Positions 13,948 through 23,244 of a DNA stretch of 23,244 bases are shown here, piece by piece. Position numbers and translations under genes: made by a program. This stretch comes from DATKZS01 sp035527835 [NCBI: bacterium]. GTDB taxonomy: Bacteria; RBG-13-61-14. The DNA is taken from NCBI GenBank assembly GCA_035527835.1, contig DATKZS010000003.1:1-23244 (forward strand), in the 5' to 3' direction. How positions within the stretch are numbered: the first letter of the stretch is position 1; each line of letters opens with the position of its first letter. The notes beneath the pieces were generated by a model. That model searched no databases. It saw only the letters and a program-made list of their open reading frames with translations, and was not told the origin of the DNA.

Positions 13948-15384
13948 ATGGAATACAAGATGTACATCGGCGGCGGGTTCGCCGAGGCCGGGGATAAGCG
14001 CGTGATCGGCGTGATCAACCCGGCGGACGAGAGCGTGGTCCGCGAGGCGCCCTACGGCGGCAGGGATGACGCGGCCCGGGCGGTGGCGGCGGCGGCCGGG
14101 GCGTTCGTGGACTGGCGCGAGAAAACGGCGCACCAGCGGGCTCGCCACCTCTATAAGACCGCGGAGCTCATCCGCTCGCGGGTCTCGGACATGGCGCGGA
14201 CGCTGACAATGGAGGTGGGCAAGACGCTGGCGGAATCGAAGGGAGAGATATTGGGCGCGGCGGCGCAGTTCGAGTGGTACGCGGAGGAGGTGAAGCGGCG
14301 GCAGGGGGAGTGGGTGCCGGCCGGCAGCGCGGACCGGCGGCTGATCACGCTGCGTATGCCCCTGGGGGTGGCGGGGGCGATCGCGCCGTGGAACTTCCCG
14401 GTGCTGCTCCTGGCGCGCAAGGCCGCGCCGGCGCTGGCGGCGGGGTGCACGGTGGTGGGCCGGCCGGCGAGCCAGACCCCGCTCTGCACCATGGAGCTGT
14501 GGAACTGCATACACGAGGCGGGGTTCCCGGCGGGCGTGGCCAACCTGGTGACCGGGCCTCCGGGCGAGATCGCGGACGAGTTCATCAAAAACCCGGCGGT
14601 GAAGAAAATCAGCTTCACCGGGTCGGTGGCGGTGGGCAAGGAGCTGATGGCCAAGGCGGCGGCCACGATGAAGAAGCTCTCGCTCGAGCTGGGCGGCCAC
14701 GCGCCGTTCATCGTGTGCGACGACGTGAGCGTCGAGGAGGCCGCGGAAAAAGCGGTGGCCGGCAAGTTCCGGAACATGGGCCAGGTCTGCATCTCACCCA
14801 CCCGGTTCTACGTGCCGGAGCGGATGAAGGACGAGTTCGCGGCGTTGGCGGCGAAAAAGGCGGCCGCGCTCAAGATCGGCAACGGGCTCGACCCGGACAC
14901 CGACGTTGGCCCGCTCCACGACCGGCTCCGGGTGGCGGCGATGGAGGCGCTGGTGCAGGACATCGCGGACAAGGGCGGAAAAATTTTGTGCGGCGGCAAA
15001 AGGCCGGCGGGCAAGAAATATGAGAAGGGCTGCTGGTTCGAGCCGACGGTGGCGACGGGCGTGACGCGCGAGATGCTGATCATGAGGGAGGAGCCATTCG
15101 GCCCCATCCTCCCGGTGATCGGGTACCGCGACCTGGACGAGGCGGTGCGCGAGGCCAACGACACCCCCTTCGGCCTCGCCGCCTACGTCCTCACCCACGA
15201 TCTCTCCCGGGCCTTCAAGCTCGGCGAAGCCCTGGAAGCAGGCATCATCGGAGTGAACGACGTCTCCCCCGCCGCGGCCCAGGTCCCGTTCGGCGGCATG
15301 AAGGAGTCGGGAATGGGGCGGGAGGGCGGAGCCGAGGGGATTGACGCGTACACGGAGAAAAAGTACCTCTCGATCGTGGTCTGA
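13948..15384 (+). CDS. NAD(P)-dependent aldehyde dehydrogenase
   Basis: This 478-aa soluble ALDH-superfamily enzyme oxidises an aldehyde to a carboxylate; the substrate is not predictable. Visible residues are PWNFP (Asn149), the general base in LELGG (Glu247), the nucleophile in MGQVCISPTR (Cys281) and EEPFGP (Glu382). The cofactor loop reads GRPASQTP. The usual Lys is Arg172, and Ser175 replaces the Glu that favours NAD; GabD-type NADP enzymes have KPASQTP. NADP preference is therefore inferred. TGGAGGA sits 7 nt before ATG 13948. The NuoE-like gene starts 98 nt after its stop on the same strand, so co-transcription is possible. The last 75 codons favour C-ending codons, unlike the GCG-rich body. 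Confidence 0.92.
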   Translation: MEYKMYIGGGFAEAGDKRVIGVINPADESVVREAPYGGRDDAARAVAAAAGAFVDWREKTAHQRARHLYKTAELIRSRVSDMARTLTMEVGKTLAESKGEILGAAAQFEWYAEEVKRRQGEWVPAGSADRRLITLRMPLGVAGAIAPWNFPVLLLARKAAPALAAGCTVVGRPASQTPLCTMELWNCIHEAGFPAGVANLVTGPPGEIADEFIKNPAVKKISFTGSVAVGKELMAKAAATMKKLSLELGGHAPFIVCDDVSVEEAAEKAVAGKFRNMGQVCISPTRFYVPERMKDEFAALAAKKAAALKIGNGLDPDTDVGPLHDRLRVAAMEALVQDIADKGGKILCGGKRPAGKKYEKGCWFEPTVATGVTREMLIMREEPFGPILPVIGYRDLDEAVREANDTPFGLAAYVLTHDLSRAFKLGEALEAGIIGVNDVSPAAAQVPFGGMKESGMGREGGAEGIDAYTEKKYLSIVV

Positions 15385-15443
15385 GACTTCTGCAATTTGA
15401 AGTAAATTATAGATTCTGGTCTTGCCGCCTATTGACGAAGATG

Positions 15444-15461
15444 GTTAAACATGTTAAACAT
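15444..15461. promoter_or_regulatory. Tandem 9-bp repeat and palindrome, possible operator
   Basis: GTTAAACAT occurs twice in tandem (15444-15452, 15453-15461); the junction is the palindrome AACATGTT. It ends 21 nt before the ATG of a protein carrying a ribbon-helix-helix domain, a fold that binds short repeated or palindromic operators. TTGACG (15432-15437) lies just upstream with TAAACA at 17 nt inside the repeat, so it could overlap a promoter. Caution: an in-frame ATG at 15441 would make the repeat encode VKHVKH instead. Confidence 0.35.
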
Positions 15462-15482
15462 AAGGGGGGCAAGGAGGGAGAC

Positions 15483-16217
15483 ATGAAGGATGAAGGAACC
15501 AAGTCACATTTTGTGGGGCTGAGAATGACCGAGAAGGAAAGCCAGATGCTTTCGGAGGCGCAAGAGAAGTCCCAATTAACCAAGACCCAGCTTCTATTGA
15601 AGGGGTTGGAGCTGTTGGGAGAGTATTACACGCTGGGTCTTGACCAGAGGCCGTTGAGCTTCGAGTTGAAAGAGCTGGAGCAGGAATCCCGGAGGCATGC
15701 CGAGAGCCTGCGACGGGTTAGAAGCCGGGCCAATGCCATCAGAGAGTTCATCCGCGATTTGCGCGCCGTGGACGACATCGTCGACCGTTACGGCTGCAAG
15801 GAGAACAACTTGATTCAGATCCTGCTCGGCATCCAGCAGGAGAACCACTGGCTGCCCCGGCACGCCTTGATGTGGATTTCCGAGAGACTGCAGATCCCCC
15901 TGGCGCGGATTTATCAAATCGCCAATTTCTACGAGGCCTTCAGTATTGAACCGCGAGGCGCCCATCTGATTCAGGTCTGCATGGGGACCGCCTGCTACAT
16001 TCAAGGGGGCCCGCAACTTTTGTCCAGAATCGAAGAGGCCCTTCACCTTCAACCCGATGAAACTGACCCCGAACAGAACTTCACGTTAAAGACGGTGCAT
16101 TGCCTGGGCTGTTGCGCTCTGGGGCCGGTGGTCAAGGTGGATGATGATTATTACAGCGCTCCCAATGCGAAGGAGATCAAGGATATCGTGGCCGCTTGTC
16201 TGGAGAGGGAGAAATGA
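15483..16217 (+). CDS. nuoE: NuoE/HydC-like [2Fe-2S] subunit with N-terminal ribbon-helix-helix domain
   Basis: Residues 95-244 form a thioredoxin-like [2Fe-2S] NuoE domain. A helical part (VDDIVDRYG to IYQIANFYEAF) leads to cluster ligands CMGTAC (Cys166, Cys171) and CLGCC (Cys207, Cys211). Relatives are subunits of NADH dehydrogenases and NAD(P)-linked or bifurcating hydrogenases, usually near 160 aa. This protein is 244 aa. The extra N-terminus has a strand VGLRMT (11-16), helix EKESQMLSEAQEKSQ, turn, and helix TKTQLLLKGLELLGEYY, the layout of an RHH (CopG/Arc) DNA-binding domain. An Arg/Glu-rich probable coiled coil spans 60-95. Start ATG 15483 has GGAGGGA directly upstream; 15441 is a weaker alternative. 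The stop overlaps the next start as ATGA. Confidence 0.88.
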   Translation: MKDEGTKSHFVGLRMTEKESQMLSEAQEKSQLTKTQLLLKGLELLGEYYTLGLDQRPLSFELKELEQESRRHAESLRRVRSRANAIREFIRDLRAVDDIVDRYGCKENNLIQILLGIQQENHWLPRHALMWISERLQIPLARIYQIANFYEAFSIEPRGAHLIQVCMGTACYIQGGPQLLSRIEEALHLQPDETDPEQNFTLKTVHCLGCCALGPVVKVDDDYYSAPNAKEIKDIVAACLEREK

Positions 16218-18109
16218 CCATGGGAAGATTGGGTTCCTCGAAGAGTCTAGGGAAGCTGAGAGATGAGATCATTTCCCGGCGGGACCCGGATCGGACATAT
16301 GTCGCGGTCTGCGGATCCGGCTGTCTGGCCTATCACTCCAATGATGTTTTCCGCGCCTTTGCGCGGGAAATCAAAAAGCGGGGGATTGAAGGCAAGGTCG
16401 GCCTGCGTCTCACGGGCTGCCTCGGTTTTTGTCAACGGGGGCCGGTGGTGATTATCCTTCCCGACCAGATCTGTTATTTCGGCCTCAAGGATAAGGACGT
16501 CCCGGAAGTGGTCTCCGAGACCCTTATCAATAAGCGGCTGGTTGAGCGTCTTCTTTATCAAGACGAGGATTCTAATAAGCGGATCGCCAAGATCAATGAT
16601 ATTCCCTTCTATAAGTACCAGAATCGCCTCATCATCGGCAACAATACCTTGATTGACCCCAGAAATATTGACGACTATATCGCGGTCGGGGGATACTCGG
16701 CCCTGCCCAAGGCGCTGGCGGACATGACTCCGGAAGGAGTGCTGGAGGAGGTCAAGAAAGCCAATCTCCGGGGCCGCGGCGGAGGCGGTTTCCCTGCGGG
16801 GAGAAAGTGGCAGACCACCCGGGACGCCCCCGGGGAGACCAAATATGTCATCGTCAATGGTGATGAAGGAGACCCCGGCGCCTTTATGGACCGGAGTTTG
16901 TTGGAAGGCAATCCCCACAGTGTGCTGGAGGGGCTTATTCTGGGGGCTTACGCGATTGGCGCGCATGAAGGTTATGTCTATGTGCGCCAGGAGTATCCCC
17001 AGGCCATCGAAAATACCGAGCTTGCCCTGGAGCAAATGCGAGAATATGGCCTGCTCGGTCCCAACATTCTCGGTTCGGGTTTTGCTTTCGACGTTACGGT
17101 CCACCGGGGCGCCGGCGCTTTCGTCTCCGGCGAGTCCAGCGCCCTGATGACCGCGATTGAGGGGTTTGTCGGCGAGCCCCGGCCCAAATACATTCACACC
17201 TCGGTCAAGGGCATCTGGGATCGGCCCAGTTGTCTCAATAACGTGGAGACCTGGGCCAACGTGCCCCTGATTGTCAACAACGGCGCCGACTGGTACCAAA
17301 AGCTCGGCACCGAGGGGAGCAAGGGCACGAAGATCTTCTCCCTGGTCGGCAAGGTGAACAATACCGGTCTGGTGGAAGTGCCGATGGGGATTACCTTGCG
17401 CAAGATCATCTTTGACATCGGCGGCGGAATCCCGGAGGGCAGGAAGTTCAAGGCCGTCCAGACCGGCGGCCCTTCCGGAGGTTGTCTGCCCGAGAGCATG
17501 CTCGATCTGCCCGTGGACTTCGATGAGCTCAGCAAGGTCGGCTCCATGATGGGGTCCGGCGGCATCATCGTGGCGGATGACGGGACCTGCATGGTGGATT
17601 TCGCCAGATATTATATCGAGTTCCTCGCCAGCGAATCCTGCGGCAAGTGCATCCCCTGTCGGGAGGGCCTCAGGAATATGCTCCGGATCTTGAATAATAT
17701 CACCGCCGGCAAGGGGGAAGAAGGAGACATCGAGACCCTCGAAGAGCTGAGCGAAGTCATGGAAGCAGCCTCCCTTTGCGCGCTGGGACAAACCGCCGCC
17801 AATCCGGTGTTGACCACCATCAAGTATTTCCGCGATGAATATGAGGCGCATATCCGGGAAAGGCGCTGTCCCGCGCTCGCCTGCCCGGAGCTGATCTCTT
17901 TTCATATCGCTCCCGATAAATGCAAAGGGTGCGGAATTTGCGTCAAGGATTGCCCCACCGAAGCCATCTCCGGCAAGAAGAAAGCCGTTCATGTCATCGC
18001 CCAGGACAAATGCATCAAGTGTGGCAGCTGTTTGCAAGTGTGCCCCAAGAAGTTTAATGCGGTCGTAAAGAGGTCGAGGCAAGACCTCCCCGCGACAAAG
18101 TCCTCTTGA
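16214..18109 (+). CDS. nuoF: HydB/NuoF-like NADH-binding flavoprotein subunit
   Basis: The 631-aa protein has the order of HydB/HndC-type subunits. An N-terminal thioredoxin-like [2Fe-2S] domain comes first (Cys33, Cys37, Cys69, Cys73). The NADH/FMN domain follows, with RGRGGGGFPAGRKW (187-199) and NGDEGDPGAFMDR (215-227). An SLBB-like part comes next, then the NuoF [4Fe-4S] site ESCGKCIPCREG (Cys476, Cys479, Cys482) plus Cys522. At the C-terminus is a 2x[4Fe-4S] ferredoxin (Cys570/573/576/580 and 600/603/606/610). It should take hydride from NAD(P)H and pass single electrons to iron-sulphur partners; bifurcation is possible, as in HydABC. Start ATG 16214 overlaps the nuoE stop by four bases (ATGA), preceded by GGAGAGGGAG. 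Confidence 0.92.
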   Translation: MTMGRLGSSKSLGKLRDEIISRRDPDRTYVAVCGSGCLAYHSNDVFRAFAREIKKRGIEGKVGLRLTGCLGFCQRGPVVIILPDQICYFGLKDKDVPEVVSETLINKRLVERLLYQDEDSNKRIAKINDIPFYKYQNRLIIGNNTLIDPRNIDDYIAVGGYSALPKALADMTPEGVLEEVKKANLRGRGGGGFPAGRKWQTTRDAPGETKYVIVNGDEGDPGAFMDRSLLEGNPHSVLEGLILGAYAIGAHEGYVYVRQEYPQAIENTELALEQMREYGLLGPNILGSGFAFDVTVHRGAGAFVSGESSALMTAIEGFVGEPRPKYIHTSVKGIWDRPSCLNNVETWANVPLIVNNGADWYQKLGTEGSKGTKIFSLVGKVNNTGLVEVPMGITLRKIIFDIGGGIPEGRKFKAVQTGGPSGGCLPESMLDLPVDFDELSKVGSMMGSGGIIVADDGTCMVDFARYYIEFLASESCGKCIPCREGLRNMLRILNNITAGKGEEGDIETLEELSEVMEAASLCALGQTAANPVLTTIKYFRDEYEAHIRERRCPALACPELISFHIAPDKCKGCGICVKDCPTEAISGKKKAVHVIAQDKCIKCGSCLQVCPKKFNAVVKRSRQDLPATKSS

Positions 18110-18138
18110 GGGCAAGGGTAACGGAAAAGAGGTGCAAG

Positions 18139-18702
18139 ATGAAGAAAATAACTCTCGAGATCGACGGCAAGACCGTTAGCGCGGAGGAAGGCGCGACCCT
18201 TCTCGAAACCGCCCTCAAGGCCGGCGCCAACATCCCGACTCTGTGCTATCATGAGAAGTTGAAGCCTTCCGGCTCCTGCCGCTTGTGCATGGTCGAGATT
18301 TCCAAAGGAGCCCGGACCAGACTGGTGGCCTCCTGTTGCTACCCCGTCGAAGCCGGGCTCGTGGTCAGAACCAGCACCGACCAGATCGAGAAAATTCGCA
18401 AAACCATTGTCGAGCTGTTAATGCCCTTGGCTTCCAGCGGACCCATCAAGGCGTTGGCGGCAAGGTATGGATTGAAAACGTCTCGATTCGAGGCCAAATC
18501 CATGGATTGCGTCCTCTGCGGCCTCTGTGTCAGATACTGCGCGGAGATCAAGAACGAACACGGAGTCTATTTCAAAGGAAGAGGCGTCAATCGGCGGCTG
18601 GCTCTGCTTCCCCAACAATCTTTGCTCTGCGAGAATTGCGGAGAATGTTTCAAACTGTGCCCGGGCGGCTGGATTGTCTCCGGGGCCGAGACCATGGAAT
18701 AA
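18139..18702 (+). CDS. HoxU/NuoG-N-terminal-like iron-sulphur protein
   Basis: The 187-aa protein is all electron-transfer clusters. A plant-type [2Fe-2S] domain has Cys36, Cys47, Cys50 and Cys66. A two-cluster ferredoxin domain follows with CVLCGLCVRYC (Cys124/127/130/134) and CENCGECFKLCP (Cys164/167/170/174). It matches the N-terminal part of NuoG or HydA, or free-standing HoxU, without the His/Cys3 cluster or any catalytic domain. The stop is clean, followed by repeat DNA, so the missing part is not encoded next door. GAGGTG (18129-18134) precedes ATG 18139. The gene lies 29 nt after nuoF and should form one complex with the two subunits before it, linking it to an unknown partner. Confidence 0.88.
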   Translation: MKKITLEIDGKTVSAEEGATLLETALKAGANIPTLCYHEKLKPSGSCRLCMVEISKGARTRLVASCCYPVEAGLVVRTSTDQIEKIRKTIVELLMPLASSGPIKALAARYGLKTSRFEAKSMDCVLCGLCVRYCAEIKNEHGVYFKGRGVNRRLALLPQQSLLCENCGECFKLCPGGWIVSGAETME

Positions 18703-18784
18703 CAGCCGCAAACGGTGTGTCCGTCCTGCCCGCCAAGACGCTCCCGTCCGCCCCGGATGGTCGCGGGTGATGTTGTTTTTGTCA

Positions 18785-19060
18785 TTTCTGGACACTCTTG
18801 TCCAAAATAGGCCGCAAGAAAACCGCCAAGCCAAGAGCGCCAAGGATCGCCAAGTAAATCATGATGTTTCTTCGCGGCCCGGCAAAGAACAGCTCCGGAG
18901 CGTTGGCCCCAACCGGCTTGGCGAACCGGCCGACGGGAGCGCCAAGCAAGAAATATTCGCACCCAAGCCCTCTTAAAATCGTGTTTAAAAATAATCCTTG
19001 GCGCTCTTGGCGCCTTGGCGGTTTTCCGGTCCGTTTATTTTGGACAGCACTGATTTCTGG
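18785..19060. repeat. MITE-like element with long imperfect terminal inverted repeats
   Basis: The left arm (about 18785-18853) reads TTTCTGGACA, TGTCCAAAATA, AAAACCGCCAAG, CCAAGAGCGCCAAG. The right arm (about 18998-19060) gives the same words in reverse complement and ends TGATTTCTGG. The 145-nt centre has no open frame or known RNA. A 40-nt part of the left arm recurs at 102-141. CGCCAAG words link it to the hairpin at 1735-1812. No transposase is in the window, so any mobility would be in trans. Confidence 0.6.
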
Positions 19061-19361
19061 AAACCTTTTTAAAAGCGCAGCAGGTAAGCCTCCACCAAGC
19101 GGCAGGCGGCCTGGCGGCTCCCGCAGGTTCTGGGGGACACAATACGTAACTCATGAATCAATGCATTATCTTGGCCTGCTTGCATCATGCTGTCAACCTG
19201 CCCATGACGCGGGCGGGACGGGCGACGGTGACCGTCAGGGTCTAAATATCCCTTTCAGGGAAGATCATAGGTTGTGGGGTCTCGCGTTCCCAGGGCAGGC
19301 CGGGGCGGCCAACCCTGGGCTTTGTTAAGGAGCCCCTTCGGGGCAAATGCAGGCATGGTGG
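19061..19361. repeat. Gene-free stretch with a cluster of palindromes
   Basis: No gene is supported. Palindromes occur at 19224-19236 (GACGGT/ACCGTC), 19249-19261 (TCCCT-TTC-AGGGA), 19289-19319 (CCCAGGG/CCCTGGG enclosing GGCC/GGCC) and 19332-19344 (GCCCC-TTC-GGGGC). The pattern resembles widespread intergenic palindrome clusters in uncultured-bacterial genomes and the array at 3724-3946. The part 19061-19220 shows nothing recognisable. Confidence 0.55.
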
Positions 19362-19420
19362 GCGGGACACTCCTGTCCCGCGCGCGTTAAAAGGCTGCCC
19401 GACAGGAGTGTCGGGCCTAC
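19362..19420. repeat. Pair of related hairpins in inverted arrangement (REP/BIME-like)
   Basis: GCGGGACA-CTCC-TGTCCCGC (19362-19381) and CCCGACA-GGAG-TGTCGGG (19398-19415) share the core GACACTCCTGTC on opposite strands. Read on the minus strand the second is preceded by GTAGG (19420-19416), the 5' tag of REP sequences. The pair starts 10 nt downstream of the gyrA stop, so it could also end the gyrA transcript. Confidence 0.65.
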
Positions 19421-19429
19421 CTATTTATG

Positions 19430-21988
<2,559 letters not shown>

Positions 21989-22040
21989 TCCGATTTACCT
22001 CGATAATTTAAAAACAGAACGGGAAGCCGCTCTTTTATTT

Positions 22041-22150
22041 CACGCAAAGGCACAAAGACCGCAAAGAAAATTCACTAAAAGAAATTAAATAGCTTCCGAA
22101 TCATTTCTTCAATAATTCTTTTTCCTTTGCGTTCTTTGCGTCTTTGCGTG
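22041..22150. repeat. Long inverted repeat, GCAAAG variant of the GCACAGAG family
   Basis: The left arm 22041-22066 (CACGCAAAGGCACAAAGACC) pairs with 22124-22150 (GCGTTCTTTGCGTCTTTGCGTG) at about 23 of 27 positions; the 57-nt loop is AT-rich. It lies between lolA and gyrA on the minus strand. It may end the lolA transcript and separate it from gyrA. Confidence 0.7.
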
Positions 22151-22181
22151 CAAAAAACCTTTCAATTTCCCCAGCCCTCTT

Positions 22182-22916
22182 TTACGGCTGCGCCGGTACG
22201 ATGTCCTGGGCCTTGATGACCTTGACGCCCGGCGGGGGGTTGAACTTGAAGAGCGCATCGTCGAGCTCCGGGTTCAGCTTCATGTTCTTGAAGGCGATCC
22301 GGTTCTGGTTGCTCAGCACGTCGGTCATTTCGGTGATGCGGACCAGGAAGTCCTTGGGGTCCACGTAGAGGGTGATGGTGCCGATGGTCTCGCGCTCGGC
22401 CTGGTCGCGGGGCACCAGGTCCAGTTGGTAGAGCCCGTCCTGGTTCTTGGCGCGGCCGGAATGGAAGCTGACCTCGAACTCCTTTTTCAGGTCGCCCAGG
22501 CCGATCAGGAAGGACTTGTAAAGCGCGTCCTTCATGGGAATGATGTAGGCCTCCTTGTCCGCCGGCGCATAGTCCCAGATGGTGTTGCCGTCGGTGATGT
22601 AAAGGTGCTCCTCCGGCGTCTGGTAGGTCCAGACCATCTTGGACGGCTTCTTGTAGATCACCGTGCCCGCGCCCCGGCTGATCACCCGGCCCTGGCTCAG
22701 GCTCAAAAGCTCCTGCTCGAAGTCGGTCGAGTAGGTGTTGATCGCGGCGTAATTGGCCTGGACCTTGGCGATGACCTGGTCCAGGGTCAGGGTCTCGGGG
22801 GCGGGCGTTGGCGCACCCGCTGGCGGGGGATTAGATCCCTGGGACAGAACCATGATGGGCAAGCTGAATAGTCCGAGGATAATAATCGCCATTATCGGGC
22901 GTTGGCATTTGGTCAT
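22182..22916 (-). CDS. lolA: LolA-like outer-membrane lipoprotein carrier
   Basis: This 244-aa periplasmic chaperone carries lipoproteins from LolCDE to the outer membrane. A signal peptide (hydrophobic 8-24, cleavage near SQG 25-27) and a Pro-rich linker to about 40 precede the LolA fold. Typical features are NTYSTDFEQEL (60-70), GAGTVIYKKPSKMVWTYQTP (82-101), ITDGNTIWDYAP (107-118), LDLVPRD (165-171) and ITLYVDPKDFLVRI (181-194). ATG 22916 is preferred: it gives a normal signal peptide and has AAGGGG about 8 nt upstream. A GTG at 22934 would add six residues. CATAAT (22949-22944, minus) is a possible -10. Its presence implies an outer membrane. Confidence 0.9.
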   Translation of the reverse strand: MTKCQRPIMAIIILGLFSLPIMVLSQGSNPPPAGAPTPAPETLTLDQVIAKVQANYAAINTYSTDFEQELLSLSQGRVISRGAGTVIYKKPSKMVWTYQTPEEHLYITDGNTIWDYAPADKEAYIIPMKDALYKSFLIGLGDLKKEFEVSFHSGRAKNQDGLYQLDLVPRDQAERETIGTITLYVDPKDFLVRITEMTDVLSNQNRIAFKNMKLNPELDDALFKFNPPPGVKVIKAQDIVPAQP

Positions 22917-22991
22917 TGGCTCCACCCCTTCCACCCTGGAAAAATTATGGTTGTCTCACAGGACCGGGGGCAGGCGATAAGAATTTGGGTC

Positions 22992-23075
22992 GTCCCTTAC
23001 GGGACTTAATGGTAATTTGCGCCCGAGTTCCCAGGAATAAATTCCCGGGCTATTATCGCCTGTCCCTCCGGGACA
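22992..23075. repeat. Short palindrome cluster
   Basis: Three hairpins: GTCCC-TTAC-GGGAC (22992-23005), CCCAGGAA-TAAA-TTCCCGGG (23030-23049, one mismatch) and TGTCCC-TCC-GGGACA (23061-23075), followed by a run of seven A. The TAAA loop matches the array at 3724-3946. The cluster directly borders the intron-like sequence at the window end. Confidence 0.6.
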
Positions 23076-23107
23076 AAAAAATCGCTCACCCTGGATTCGG
23101 TTAATAA

Positions 23108-23244
23108 TCGGGTAGGAGGGGGCCTCACGGCCCCCGTCCTCCCACACCACCGGACGTACTCACCGTATCCGGCGGTTTCTTCTATCGGTTCAACTCCTGA
23201 TGCCTGACGAAAAGGCTGACCAATCCGATCACCTCAAACCAATC
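23108..23244 (-). mobile_element. 3' end of a probable group II intron (partial)
   Basis: Read on the minus strand, the sequence resembles the end of group II introns, probably class C. A domain-V-like hairpin has an 8-bp base ACCGCCGG/CCGGTGGT (23176-23146) containing a CGC triad as in IIC introns. A domain-VI-like hairpin follows (23140-23114, 11-bp stem with one bulge, GTGA loop), then CTACCCGAT. Upstream, one frame stays open for 20 codons (23244-23185) to a TAG at 23184-23182, and might be the tail of the intron's reverse transcriptase; this is unproven. The rest lies outside the window. Confidence 0.5.

Noticed and set aside
16214-18702. Respiratory complex I (nuo) operon
   Set aside because: The NuoF-like subunit has an N-terminal [2Fe-2S] domain and a C-terminal ferredoxin typical of HydB-type proteins, the NuoG-like protein is only 187 aa, and no membrane subunits are present.
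18703-19429. Small genes or an RNA gene between the redox operon and gyrA
   Set aside because: Open frames are short and repeat-derived; no cloverleaf or known RNA consensus could be seen.

Overview
The window looks like chromosomal DNA of an uncultured, GC-rich, Gram-negative anaerobe. LolA implies an outer membrane. The tungsten-type aldehyde:ferredoxin oxidoreductase (AOR) and an iron-sulphur NADH-oxidising module of the HydBC/HoxU kind imply ferredoxin-based anaerobic metabolism. There is no rRNA or tRNA gene to place it. The gene styles and the many palindromic intergenic repeats would suit Desulfobacterota or a candidate phylum near Omnitrophota/Hydrogenedentota/PVC, but that is inference.

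Layout, left to right. Positions 1-857 hold the first bases of a leftward gene and then about 850 nt of decayed repeats. A possible promoter precedes an unrecognised protein (858-1715). After a perfect 22-bp hairpin come glyA (archaeal-type serine hydroxymethyltransferase) and a QueD/PTPS-family gene, which overlap by one base (1860-3514). Positions 3515-4081 hold REP-like elements, a terminator and an unusual array of short hairpins. Next are a secreted protein with two CBM9-like domains (4082-6274) and, convergent to it, a secreted GH38/GH57-like barrel protein (6438-8102, minus). Upstream of the latter on the same strand is a SAM-methyltransferase gene split by an in-frame TAA (8251-8997). 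Divergent from that is AOR (9264-11261). A terminator-like hairpin separates AOR from a convergent zinc-ribbon/TM/TPR protein (11374-13659, minus).

A rightward block follows: aldehyde dehydrogenase (13948-15384), a NuoE-like subunit with an N-terminal ribbon-helix-helix domain (15483-16217), a HydB/NuoF-like subunit (16214-18109) and a HoxU/NuoG-N-terminal-like subunit (18139-18702). No hydrogenase catalytic subunit is present. After about 730 nt of repeats come gyrA (19430-21988) and lolA (22182-22916), both on the minus strand. The window ends in what looks like the 3' end of a group II intron (minus strand).

How the genes may work together: AOR and the aldehyde dehydrogenase would both interconvert aldehydes and carboxylates, one with ferredoxin and one with NAD(P). 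The NuoE/NuoF/HoxU-like trio is the type of unit that moves electrons between NADH and ferredoxin-type carriers. The strongest candidates for something undescribed are the DNA-binding-domain fusion on NuoE, with a tandem repeat just upstream, and the hairpin array at 3690-3946, where stems vary while loops stay constant and flip strand halfway.
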